A stretch of 64,000 nt of DNA from assembly GCA_029891345.1 (NCBI GenBank), contig CM057009.1:290666966-290730965 (forward strand). Reading direction: 5' to 3'. Shown here piece by piece: positions 22,691 to 33,278 of the stretch (its first letter is position 1; each line of letters starts with the position of its first letter). The translations under genes were made by a program, and so were the position numbers. Below the pieces are notes generated by a model. The model saw only the letters and a list, made by a program, of their open reading frames with translations, did no database searches and was not told the origin of the DNA. Origin of the DNA: Dryococelus australis (lineage: Eukaryota; Arthropoda; Insecta; Phasmatodea; Phasmatidae).

Positions 22691-24474
22691 TCCCTAAGTG
22701 TAGTGTAGTTAAAGCTACATTAATAAGGGCTATGGTTAAACCCGCATAGACACTGTTAAAAACCATACCGACAGAAGAAGTGTTAAACTTGTGGGAGCAC
22801 TAGTGAAAATGCTAAAGGAGATAGCAGGCCTGAAGTCCGTGCTGTTTAATATTGGAGTGAAGAATCTAGTAGAGAGGTGGTGGGGCTTTGGGCCAGCATG
22901 TTAAAGACATGTGCGCCCTTGAGGTGAAACTGCCATCCATATTCCTGCGCGGGCAGCATGACTGCCCGCACAGCAATATCGACAGCAGTGTCTTCAGGCA
23001 AGATCCTTAAGCTTCCAGCCAAGAGCGCAAGAAATCCGGGCAGTGCAGTCATGGCACCTACTCCATTCGCTCTTCTGCGCCGACATCACGATCTCTACAT
23101 CGTAGGTGAAGGTGGGGAGTAACGGATCGGGTAACCACCCCCTCCCCCTCCTCCAAAATCCCCCACAGTCTTGGTGAGCAGCGCTCGGTGGGACATCCAG
23201 GAGCTACCAGTTGTGGAGGCGAATCAGCTGGCCCACGAGTGAAGGCTGACGCCATTTGCTTCCAAGTTCCGATGTTGTTCCATTCCATTCCGCACGCATC
23301 TACAGTTGACAGCCCGCAGAATCCAGCAGTGGAGTGGTTCACCACACTTCACATGTTTCAGCACCTTGGGTTACCCCCAACATCCTCCGCCTTGATCGTT
23401 GGGCCGCTCCCAGCAGATGCGCGAAGCCATCAACAACTGAGCCACCTAGGCTCCCAACAAACACGACCGTCCACCTAGAGGGCCACCGCCCAAGAGGTTA
23501 CCGCCACAATAAGGCTTGAATTGGTTTCCAAGGTCAAGACCAACTTGTTCACAAGTGTTTACAAACACAAATTCATTTTTATTATGACTAGGTCACTGAC
23601 GAATTTTGGATAAGAGACCAACATTTCGCTATCTCTTTAAAGTAATTTAAAATTCCCGGCCGCCATTGCACTCGCCTAACGTCAAATTTACGTGAATATC
23701 CAATTAGCTTGAGGAGCCTACACTTTGTGTATCAAATCAAGCAAACACTACTTATCTGGTAGAAGTATGCCCCCTCGAGGTCGCTGACTGACTCCGAATG
23801 AAGCATGGATCGGGATTATATACACAGATCCACCAACAAGCGCTACCAATCACGGCAGTAATACAGATTTTCCTCAAAAAATAACACGATTCCAAGAATT
23901 ACATGGTGTTTTTAAGCGTCCCTAGTGGGGTCGTGATATTCACGACCAATGGCGGTTGATGTTACCCAATAAGGTGAACCGAAGCAGCGGACCCCTATTT
24001 CCCTTAAGGAGGGTCTACATAATTGAAAAATAAACCACTAATAGTATTGAGATACACCATCACACTTTCGGCATGTTGACCAAGTTGTCGGAACTGGCAT
24101 AACCAGACGTCACATTTTCGTACTGCATGCGCACATGTGCGAGCAGCCCTCAGCGCCTGCAGCCGAAGATAATACTCTCCATTGGTGAACCGCCGGAACC
24201 GCTGTCCGTTACACAGGTGTCTTCCATTGCTGGGCGCTGCTGCACGTAGAGAGAATGCATGTACATTAATACAAATTTTCCCAGTTAACCCAGGGCTTCC
24301 AAAGTCTTTTAAAGGTGACGTGAACATGGTGAAAGCAATAATTTTAAGCCATATGAAAGGTTTTTAACACCAAAAGCAGCGTGTTTAAATTTTCGTTCTT
24401 GTCGGCCTTGCGCCACACAAAATGTCAGGTATCCATACAATGTTTTTATTCGAATGGGCGTGTAGAGACGTGGT
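22691..24474. other. Unassigned GC-rich region
   Basis: Overlapping 60-107-aa ORFs on both strands (for example 23058-23345 minus, 23188-23478 plus, 24004-24327 minus) show no domain that I recognise. A 7-bp inverted repeat with 3-nt spacer (GTCGTGA/TCACGAC) is at 23930-23946. The composition change at about 22440-24400 suggests a single inserted unit, perhaps an LTR element remnant, but I could not define ends. Confidence 0.4.
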
Positions 24475-24730
24475 CCCACCCGTCACAATTTTAATGCTTC
24501 ACTTATAAATAATTTGAATAATAAACAGTGAGAAAACGTGTGTGTTGGTAGCAGTGCCCAGTAAGAAATAGTTATTACACAAAATACTGTTACAACTGAG
24601 TGCTCACGAATTCGGTGCGATGTCCTTTGGTGTAATTGTCCAACCTTAGTTAAGTTTAGTTTGCAGTAGGCGGAGGAATATCTTCGAAGCAGAACTTCAG
24701 CAGGGCTTCAGATAAATCTTAAGTATCCGT
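24475..24730 (-). repeat. Dispersed repeat, family I, copy 2
   Basis: The reverse complement aligns with 3000-3230; see that entry for shared blocks. It begins with the complement of CTGAAGCCCTGCTGAAGTTC near 24710. Confidence 0.6.
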
Positions 24731-24807
24731 GAATGAATTATAACCTATAATTTCGCTTACTAATTTGGTAACATGTTATGTGTCAACGAAACATATGTAA
24801 GTTAAAG

Positions 24808-26001
24808 TGTTACGTCCCTTTAGGGCGTAGCAGGGCTACAGAAAGGCAAGGAGAATTACGCAAACCATTTTTAAAAAAATCAAGAAGCCATGGATACAAA
24901 AATTCCAAAATCGATACAAATATATTGAACCCCATCTAAACACTATCACCAAGAACAACAACTTTGCAACTTGATTTGAAAAATAAACATTGCATCTGTA
25001 AATTTATGTTGCTCGCTACCAATCAGTGAACTAGGGGAAGGAGAGAACATACATGCACTGGAACAAATAGAAAAACAACAATATTAATGTATCCTGAGAA
25101 ATCACCCAACCTGAATAAAAACTTGTGAATTCCCCTTAAAAAAGGTAAAATGACCCCCTGAGTAAAGCAAGCATCAATACAACTTTAAAAGTAAAGTACG
25201 ACTGATGAATCACTAAAAAGTACAACATGGAATACTAATTTCAAGAATACCATTGGGAAGGAGCAAAATCCTCATTACACTTTACCATGAGCAAAAAGGC
25301 AAGCCATAATATATCCACTAAACTCCTTGGCCTTAAAATGCTTTTGACAAATCGTTGTCCAGGAGAGCATTCCTACAGCACGCCAATAAAAAAAAAGGAA
25401 GAATCCACCTCTCACAAACATTCCCATAAAATACCATACTGAAAATTCACACAATCAAAACAGTAAAGAAACACTTCCCTACAAAAATCCATATACACAA
25501 AATTCGCTAAAAACGCTACTAAAAAGGAAACTCTATCCCCGGCATAACCACAACTACGTTCATTGCAATAGTTAACTTGAGTCGTACTAATATTACGCGA
25601 ACACGCGTCTAGCATGCTGAAGCCCCGAAGTACGAAGTGGTGTAGACATGATCTATCGTCGACCAGCCCGCGCAACTCGATGAGGAACACTGCACACTCG
25701 CTCGGGCTGGCGACGAACATTTATACGCGAAAACGCCGCTCGGGAAGGTTAAGGAGGCGGCGGGAATAGTGGAGAGGCGTATGGAAGGTGCCAGAGTGTG
25801 CGAGGCTGAGTTCGTTGCCAGTAGTAGCCACCAGACAGCGCTCGGCCGCGCCAGGAGCGCCGCGCGCCTCTCTTCAGTATAGCTTATCACCTGGAAGCGT
25901 TCAGACATGCACCGCCCGGGGCGGGGGAGACGAATATAAAAATTGATACCTTTTCTGGCGCAAAAATGTTGCCTCTTCAAAATGTAACCTCTATTCAAAC
26001 A
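24808..26001 (-). mobile_element. Solo LTR of an LTR retrotransposon
   Basis: A 1194-bp unit that starts TGTTAC and ends CAAACA, so the ends form TGTT/AACA. It is flanked by a perfect 4-bp duplication, AAAG, at 24804-24807 and 26002-26005, typical of Gypsy-type integrases. On the minus strand a TATAAA (complement of 25720-25725) lies about 32 nt upstream of a GCAGTG initiator-like site near 25690, so I orient the LTR on the minus strand. CpG-rich U3 at 25700-25920. No internal retroviral-type genes or second LTR flank it. The 102-aa and 152-aa minus ORFs lie inside the LTR and are not genes. Confidence 0.65.
25685..25726 (-). promoter_or_regulatory. Predicted pol II promoter within the LTR
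   Basis: TATAAA preceded by CGCG and followed about 32 nt downstream by GTGTGCAGTGTT, close to the insect initiator. Spacing is right for a TATA-Inr promoter. Activity is inferred only. Confidence 0.5.
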
Positions 26002-26005
26002 AAAG

Positions 26006-26511
26006 AACAGTTTATTAGTCTGGGCTACCAAATACAGACGTGGCAAAGAATCAAGCAGACTTGCCAACCAAGTCCATTAACGTCATGTAGTTCTGTAAAC
26101 AAACCAACCCCATAATAGTGGCAGTCTATGACAGGACAGGAGTACTCACATAAAATTGCTTGAGTTTGATGATTGACACGCGTGTCAGACTTGAAGCAGG
26201 GCTTCAAATGTTAAGACATTTGGTACTCGGTTCGTAAGAAACGCCCTCGAAAAGTTTGGACTACTATTATACATGCAGCATTCGGATGGCTTAATGACGT
26301 GTGGGCGAGCCAAACAAGAGAATGATCTCTGACTGCGGCAACAACCAATGAGAAAATTACGTTTTCTCGAGTAAACAGAATGTCGTGAAGTCTAGCTTGG
26401 TACTGTTATATAATACTAAATTATAGGTAGAGCCACCTGTTTTTCCCACGAAAATATTAACGTGGAGGATAGATTTCAGTATCTTAAGTACACGCTTGCA
26501 ATCTTCATTTG
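26006..26511. other. Intergenic; nothing recognised
   Basis: Contains TTGAAGCAGGGCTTCAA-type sequence at about 26190, possibly a scrap of family C. No ORF of note. Confidence 0.45.
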
Positions 26512-26519
26512 GCTATTGG

Positions 26520-26760
26520 TAGAGACCTGAAGAAATCGCCGATTCATTTTGGGACAAGCTGGAATTCAAAAAACATACGTTTATATAACTTTAGCCATTG
26601 GTTCACACGGTGTTTGACACCTTTTGGAGAACTGTGTCCAATTGTCGCCTTTCACTGTGACAGCAGACAACCAATGTGCAGTTGATATCGGCATATTTGT
26701 ACATAAGATTGTAGAGACTAGCCTGCAGGTCATTGAAGTCGCAAATTTTTCAGGTATCTA
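26520..26760 (-). mobile_element. hAT-like MITE, family A, copy A5
   Basis: A 241-bp inverted copy, TAGAGACCTGAAGAAATCGC to TTCAGGTATCTA. TSD GCTATTGG at 26512-26519 and GCTATTCG at 26761-26768. TTATATAA and CCATTGG are kept; the E-box has decayed to CATACG. Confidence 0.92.
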
Positions 26761-26868
26761 GCTATTCGCCACTCGTCTTTGTTCGAAGGCTGGCTGTTAC
26801 ATGAGTAAATCAATCAGATTCAAGTGTCTGCAATGACGTTCCTAATGATAGGGTCTCTATTTTACTTG

Positions 26869-27116
26869 GGGCCTCGGTTGCAGAGCGGTTAACATGCTCG
26901 CCTCCCATCATGGAGATTCGGGTTCAATCCCGGCCAGGTCACTCCCAGATTCTCACTTGTGGGAATCGTGCCGGACGATACCGCTGTTCGGCAGGTATTC
27001 TCGGGATCTCCCGCTTCTCCCACCCTTCATTCCGGCGCCGCTCCATACTTACCTCAGTCACCCTCATCGGCTCTCAAGACCTCGCTGTTAAAGGGCCGCC
27101 AAAATCTCTTCACTCT
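26869..27116 (+). mobile_element. tRNA-derived SINE, family E, copy E6
   Basis: A box GTTGCAGAGCGGTTAAC and B box GGTTCAATCCCGG, then the E body. Perfect 11-bp TSD TATTTTACTTG at 26858-26868 and 27117-27127. Among the better-preserved E copies; the three small plus ORFs here only read through the SINE. Confidence 0.93.
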
Positions 27117-27127
27117 TATTTTACTTG

Positions 27128-27489
27128 TGTATGAACTTGTTAAAGCCAGTTTTATTGTAGCATGGAAACTACTTATTTTCTTGTAAAACTACCAACATGA
27201 AATGTTTACAAAATATTCTTCCGTGCATTCGTAAAACTAGTTTGTGATGAAAACGTTTACAACTCGGCGACCTATTTTTTTTTTGGCGGTGTATTTCAGG
27301 TTTGAGAGTGCGGATGAAATCGGTGGTGGGGCAAGCGTGCCAGATTGCCGAGTTCCCCGACAGAGTCGAGTTCGGTCGGGGATGAAGCGCCACCACGAGG
27401 CCATGTGGTGAGCCTTCTGGGCTGCGGTGGTTGGGGGGGGGGGGGGGGGGGAGCAAGTGTGCAAGCGACCGAGTCGGGCGGCTCGGCTA
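27128..27489. other. Intergenic with 19-base G run at 27433-27451
   Basis: GC-rich from 27290, with the homopolymer G run. Minus ORFs here contain a proline run produced by the G run and are not genes. Confidence 0.55.
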
Positions 27490-27583
27490 ATCGATAATTG
27501 CTGTTCGATGTCGTTCCGGAACATGTTAACCATATCGATAACGACGCGATATATCTAGGGCTGTAAAGTACCGGGGATCGATA
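27490..27583. promoter_or_regulatory. Cluster of three ATCGATA motifs (DRE-like)
   Basis: ATCGATA at 27490-27496, a full TATCGATA at 27533-27540, and ATCGATA at 27577-27583, followed by a CCAAT at 27596-27600. In flies TATCGATA is the DREF/BEAF-32 site of housekeeping promoters. Three in 94 bp next to a GC-rich tract suggests a promoter or boundary element. No gene is visible downstream on either strand within reach, so the target, if any, is unknown. Confidence 0.4.
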
Positions 27584-27600
27584 GCGCCGCGCAAGCCAAT

Positions 27601-28510
27601 ACGGAGCTGTTAGGAGCGGAGAGGAGAGGGCCCGTGACCGAAATTAAACAGCTTTAGACATAAACAATGCGTGATTTCCAGCGGTTGACCAGGGATGAGG
27701 GTACAGCTATTTTTATTTCTAAACCAAGAGGATGTGTATTTTTAATGACGGGAAGATTTATGCCCGCGGCATTACAAATGTCATTTTAAGAGCAGTAGAG
27801 CAAGCGTGTTTTTTTAAATAAAAATTCATTGCGGTAATGCCCACGCAACGTTATTTTACGTCCGGAAATGAAGCATTGCTTACATTTCGCCCCGCTTCGT
27901 TTATAAACATCATACGAGATACTTTGTTTTTCCTTCCTTTTTTTTATTTTTTTGTTTATTTTCATTATAATTTCGGAAATGGTATAAAAATTTTAAAAAT
28001 GTATTACCGCCACTTATACTGTCTCAAACATCGGAAGGATTCAACAAGTGTAATCAACAATAATAACGATACCTACAGTTAAAACGTGAGAATTGAATGT
28101 TCACTATCAACTCACAGAAAACTAAAAACTCACAGTTAGACACGCTGTAAAATCGTGAAAACATTCAGCCAACACATTTTCATTAATTACTTAACTAATT
28201 AAATTTTTATTGTAAGATGATATAGTTTTTTTACTCTGCTAAGTTCTTCGCAGACTTATCTCAAAAGTTCTGTTTTAAAGGAGCATAATCCTCATTGGCA
28301 TGATGAAACGGGATAGTATGATGGCACTTGCCTAGCAACCAATAATGAAAGAAAACTCTCCAACTTGTGTACATACAGTTCGCTGAACTCTAGGGGGTAA
28401 AATCTACTTTTTCCCACGGTAAACCGTCCTCTATGCCAATATTGAATTTAAAAAATATGGACATAACTCTATTTTACAGCTATGATGTATATCAGTATGG
28501 CACATAAACA
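27601..28510. other. Intergenic; nothing recognised
   Basis: AT-rich. An 81-aa plus ORF at 27837-28082 has a hydrophobic phenylalanine-rich centre from T-rich DNA. I do not call it a gene. Confidence 0.5.
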
Positions 28511-28518
28511 TATATTGG

Positions 28519-28758
28519 TAGAAACCTGAAGAAATCGCGGATTTATTTTGGGACCAGCTATAATTCAAAACACGTGCATTTATATAATTTTTGCCATTGG
28601 TCCACACGGTGTTTGACACCTCCTGGAGAACGGTGTCCAGTTGTCACCTTCCACTGTGACAGCAGACAACCAATGTGCAGATGATGTCGGAATATTTGTA
28701 CATAAGACTGAAGAGTCTAGCCTGCAGGTATTTAACTCGGGAATATTTCAGGTGTATA
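28519..28758 (-). mobile_element. hAT-like MITE, family A, copy A6
   Basis: A 240-bp inverted copy, TAGAAACCTGAAGAAATCGC to TTTCAGGTGTATA. TSD TATATTGG at 28511-28518 and CATATCGG at 28759-28766. Confidence 0.9.
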
Positions 28759-28766
28759 CATATCGG

Positions 28767-29334
28767 CCGAAAACAAGCCACAGGTAGCTACTCAACATAT
28801 ATAAGAAAGAAATATTTGTGTAAAAAGATAATCGTAGTTTGTTTTCGTTGTCAGTTATTTGTGTTTATGTGTAATATTTAGGGACACAATAATTTCGAGA
28901 AAAGATTTCCACACATGCTAGATTTCAATACGCTACCAGTGATATGGGTAGTTTCATTATGCTTATTGTCGGTGGGTCTTTGTGAGAAGACATTTTTGTA
29001 CTTTACTGGACAATCATAATTGAATAACTCCGATAATGTTGATCTGTGATTCGCTGGTAGAAACCTTAGACCGTCGTATGGGAACCGTCCTATCACGAAT
29101 GTGGATGTAAGCTAAGTGTTATGAAATACAACTGGTCTTGAAGTTTTTCATCGAGATTCGGGAGTCCCGAGTCATATTTGTAGTTTTCCGTGACGTACAA
29201 CACATTAATGAAATGGCGCATGCAAACAATAATAAAAAAAAATATAGTTCTATATTTATTCCTCCTTGCAATAATCATTTAAAAAAAAAAGTAATATACT
29301 CAGCGTAATTAGTTGTAAGGTGAAGTGTGAAATA
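28767..29334. other. Intergenic; nothing recognised
   Basis: Three 61-72-aa ORFs without motifs. Confidence 0.5.
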
Positions 29335-29990
29335 CACTGAGAAAAAAGTTTTGTTGAATCAAACAAGATTTGTTTGGTGCAAACAAATTATTTGCTTGTA
29401 TATGAGCAATGAAATATTTGTTGCTGAAACCAAATTATTTTGTTAGTTTCATTTTCCAAGTTCGGCCGAGTTTCGAACCTAGGTCACCTGCATCCGAGAA
29501 CTATGCCTTTGTAATCTCACCTGGCAACTGAGGACGCTGGAAAGCTTTTAAATAGATATATTCCAAGTATTGGGCAACGTATGTCAACAAGTATTTCAAG
29601 TTTTACAGCTTTACTTGTCAGTTTCTTGTTGCATTGCTTTATTAATGTGTTTGTACTATTGTTAAGCAGCAATAGGTGAACTAACAAACACGGTTACTAT
29701 CTTAATTGTCACAAAAAATACAAACAAACTCTTGAGGTGCACGGAAGCAGTCAAATGAGTGGCCAATCAAATATATACAGTTGATTAAAAAAAATATTTA
29801 GGTGACAGTACCTAATTTTTTTTGGCCTAAAACAGAGATGTTGTTTATTCAAACATATATTTTGCTAGGCGAACAGAAGTAATATTGTTGCTATTCAAAT
29901 TTTGTTTACTCAACAATATATTTTGTTAGGGCAACTAAATATATATCTGGCCCCATGCAAACAAATATTTTGTTCGATTTTCTCTCAGTG
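29335..29990 (+). mobile_element. Tc1/mariner-like MITE with internal tRNA-like unit, copy G1
   Basis: A 656-bp element whose ends, CACTGAGAAAAA and TTTTCTCTCAGTG, are flanked by TA on both sides, the mariner target. Sub-terminal repeats of AAACAAATTATTTG type run inward from both ends. A tRNA-like pol III promoter is embedded on the minus strand at 29463-29535. G2 (12222-12925) carries the same segment at the same place. Confidence 0.8.
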
Positions 29991-30009
29991 TAGGTGTTTT
30001 GCAGGTCGT

Positions 30010-30390
30010 TCCATCGCTGTGTGCTGCGAAGGAAATAAAGAAGTGAGTTACCTTGATCACAGTGTAGCTATGTACACAGAGACGAAATGGCATGTAGGTT
30101 ACTTTGATGTGGTTGCACCCATTACCTGATTGGCCGCGTATTTGGAAACGATTATTGTGCCTTATTGGCTACTGCAGGATTCGAAAGAGTCCTTATTTTC
30201 TGGCCTGCCTCCTGGCAAGTAGGATACGAGGTGGCGATTTGCGATCTACCGCAACGTTCGGACATGCGGCTGGCTAGCGATGCCATTTTGGTGGCGTGTT
30301 CGGCTAGAGCTCGCGATGTAAGCACCTGTTTCGCTTCTGTGATCTTAAGTACTCTGTGCCAGGATGATTTTCCATCCACTTTCCAGGAAG
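30010..30390 (+). repeat. Dispersed repeat, family F, copy 1
   Basis: Aligns with 48200-48870 (interrupted there by a SINE) and, inverted, with 7430-7690. Landmarks: AGACGAAATGG, GATTGGCCGCG, GATGCCATTTTGGTGGCG and GATCTTAAGTACTCTGTG. The overlapping ORFs on both strands (81 and 82 aa) do not stay open in the other copies. Confidence 0.65.
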
Positions 30391-30503
30391 ACACTTGCAA
30401 AATTTTTTAATACTCTTGAGGACTAGCCATAGAATGATTAAGCTTACGTAAGTGAAACGGGGTGACAGTTCCTTTAATATTGTCGTACGAATTTGCTGAT
30501 TGG

Positions 30504-30744
30504 TAGATACCTGAAAAATTCTCGGGTTCAATGACCTGCAGTCTAGACTCTACAGACTTATGTACAAAAATGCCGATGTCAACTGCACATTGGTTGTCTG
30601 CTGTCACAGTGGAAGGCGACAATTGGACATCGTTCTCCAGGAGGTGTCAAACGCCTTGTGGACCAATGACGAAAGTTATATAAACGCACGTATTTCGAAT
30701 TCTAGCGTGTCCTAAAATGAATCCGCGATTTCTTCAGGTCTCTG
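30504..30744 (+). mobile_element. hAT-like MITE, family A, copy A7
   Basis: A 241-bp copy with a perfect TSD, CTGATTGG, at 30496-30503 and 30745-30752. TTATATAAACGCACG retained, CCAATGACG near it. Confidence 0.93.
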
Positions 30745-30868
30745 CTGATTGGCTTCACAATAAAAATGTTCTGTACTTGTTACAAAGTTTTCTTTGTAAA
30801 CTAGTTGCCAAATGTGTTATTGTAACTCTATAGCCTAAATATATTTTAGTCACGACACATTAACGAGC

Positions 30869-30960
30869 TGTGATGGTGGAGTGGTTAGACTACTTGCCTC
30901 CCACCAAGTAGTCCCATCTGTAGTTTCTGAGACTGTAAAAGGGGGGGGGGGAGAGAGAAA
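30869..30960 (+). mobile_element. Diverged tRNA-SINE head
   Basis: GGTGGAGTGGTTAGACTACT followed by TGCCTCCCACCAAG resembles the E head (A box region), but the E body is absent and a G run follows. Either a 3'-truncated relic or a related SINE. Confidence 0.5.
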
Positions 30961-31030
30961 TTCAGCCTTTGACTGAATGTTTGGTCGGGTATCCTGCCTT
31001 TTGTTTTGTATTTGTTTGTTGGATTTAGCC

Positions 31031-31976
31031 TCAAACATTTGTTTGTGAGTGTTGATATTGTTTGGACCACTTCACATTGTTTCCATACAGCCGAGTGTCC
31101 AGTTTTTTACAAAGTCCACATGTCCACTTTGACTTGTCTTGTTCTCTTAAGGAACAGGTACTCATTGTGTGATTTTTCCCACAAAGAGCACACAATTTCC
31201 TAAGTGTGCAGTATTTCTGCGTGTGGCCCAATTCACAACATTTCTTACACTGTACCACATCATCAGTGCGGTATTTGTACAGCTCTATACAAACTGACAT
31301 GTAACCTAGTTTGTGTATTTTGAGAATGTCTAGCTCCTCTCGAGGCAAAACTATTTCCCCATAAACTGCCGGTGAGTCAGCTGATGTTCTAAATTGCCAG
31401 ATATTTAATGCTGTGAATCCATATTCTCTAAGTTCATTCGATAATTCTTTAGTATCTGTGTTATGTAATAATCCTTTAATGACTATTTTCGTTGGCCTTT
31501 CAGTCTTTATAGAATGTGTGTAAAAACGAATTTTGTGTACCTCAAGATAGTCATAAAATGTCTTGTGCTTATCTTCTGCTACCACTATCCTCAAATATTG
31601 TCTATTTGTGAGTATTATTTTTGCAAAGAATGCTTCGCCAAATTTGATATTTAGCCTTTTTAGCCTCCAAGTGTCAGGAATGTATACTGGTGGTGCAAGT
31701 GGTATTTTACATTAGTGTTGTTGTGGAACTACTGTGCCTGTACTACTATGACGATCGTCTAATTGGTCTGACACGGCCAAAAGGAGAAAAAGAGTTCTCA
31801 GTTGGAACTGGCTTGCCAATCTGTGTCGTTTTAACTGTTTTTGCTGTGTGTTTTTTGCTAGGTGTGACATATTCGGCATGTTGTGTGCTGCGTTGAGATG
31901 TATTTTGTGTTATCAGAGGAAGAAGCAGGCAAAGCCGCTGCTCCCCTCCGACAACATGTCGTCCGCCGTCCGACAT
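31031..31976 (-). pseudogene. Jockey-clade ORF1 (gag-like) fragment, element C-J
   Basis: The main reading frame (31594 down to 31031, 187 aa) has a PRE_C2HC-type domain at about residues 33-100 (KIVIKGLLHNTDTKEL, then GFTALNIWQF). Two zinc knuckles follow: a perfect C-x2-C-x4-H-x4-C (CKKCCELGHTQKYC) and C-x2-C-x3-H-x4-C (CALCGKNHTMSTC). This is the ORF1 layout of Jockey-like LINEs, which packages the RNA. A separate 76-aa frame upstream (31976-31746) may be its N-terminus across a stop. No ORF2 follows; the frame is lost near 30960. It lies head-to-tail with the element whose 3' end is at about 32148. Confidence 0.8.
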
Positions 31977-32147
31977 CGCAAAGTCGGTGTTGTCGAGCCG
32001 CTGCCGACTCGCCTACAACCTTAAACCTCGAAGGCTGACCAGCTCCCTTGAGGAGGGAGACAGGCTAGGCCTTTGGGAGGATATCCTCCCAACACAGAGG
32101 TTCGGTGCGAAGTGAATAAAATGAACTGAGGATAATTTTTTTTCTGG

Positions 32148-33278
32148 CGAGCCCCCAAATCCCGCTACGCCAGCGTGAGCACCTTCACAATTATGTGTGT
32201 CCTCAGGCATACATGTTAGTAGCTAAGACGGTTGGAGAATGGGATGCGTCTCAGGGCAAGCACTTTACGCCTTATGTCGGGTTTAACGAATTAAATGGGC
32301 ACATGCATCGATGCTGAGCAGGGTTGTCTGGTGCCATGGCTGCAATTGTAGCCATGGACACACCCCGAAAGAAGAAGGGCCTAGTAAGGGGCATAGAAAA
32401 CCAGGCGAAGCGGAGAGGGCCTAGAAAAACTATGCGACAGTCGCGGAGGATAAAAATAATTCCTTTTATTGAATTATGGCTGGAGAAAGTAGGGTTATTG
32501 TTGGTTCGCTAAGATAGACTTTGTGAGGTTAATGAGGGTGATATGAGATGTGTCGATCCGCTGCTGGAATGTATCCAGGGTCGTACCGCAGTAGCACGGC
32601 CCTGGAGGCGGGGGACAGAACTGCGCCACCCGCCCGCAGATGCCAGTCATCTATCTGGAAACAGAAAAAAGTTTTAGTTTCCAGGCATAAAAATAGGAGT
32701 AATTAGGAAGGGGAAGGGGATGGAAGTGTGATGTAATGAAATGGCAATACGTGCAGTGAAAATTCGCTTGCAGCTAGTGTGGTGTAGTGTGTATTGTTGG
32801 CAGTGTTCTGCGTGACCAGTGTAGTGTCGAAGAATTTGGTAATTTGTAATGAGTAATAAGGGTACAAATAAGATTATCGCCAGCCTGGAGGACGCCATAT
32901 TGGGTATCAGGTAGGTGTATAGGGCCAAAGCACAGGCTTACACCAGACCGAAACTCCATGATGGATCCCGCGATGCTGACACTCGGGTGCGCACGTAGTG
33001 TAGCTTAGAAAACAATTGCAATGTAAAGCACAGGGCCATCTCTGAGCCAGAAGCTGTACAGAGACTGCTTGCCTTGTTCTGTGTTCACATATTGCTTCGC
33101 TAATTTGCGATAATTATTTTGTCAAAGAGTGTAATTTGAAGTTAAATGTGTTGCAGTATTACGGGATTCCGGAACAAATTTGTTAGTCGGTTGCATGACT
33201 GAGGGCCTGCATTGCAAGTTTCGGTGTTTTAAGGCGGCCTGTGAGCTAAAATTATTTTAGGCCGCTTATATTTCTGTG
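32148..33278 (-). mobile_element. 3' UTR and A-rich tail of Jockey element A-J
   Basis: The 3' flank of ORF2 runs to an A-rich tail (complement of TTTTTTTTCTGGCGAGCCC at 32139-32157). It aligns with 38110-39240 on the opposite strand, showing both are 3' UTRs of one family. A 62-aa ORF antisense to it (32324-32512 plus) contains MDTPRKKKGLVRGIEN and recurs in the second copy. Confidence 0.8.

Noticed and set aside
25609..26067. 152-aa ORF as a host exon
   Set aside because: It crosses the border of the solo LTR and overlaps the predicted TATA region.
30152..30410. Conserved small protein with SDAILVA, seen at three loci
   Set aside because: The loci are copies of repeat F; frames break at different places, so similarity reflects DNA homology.
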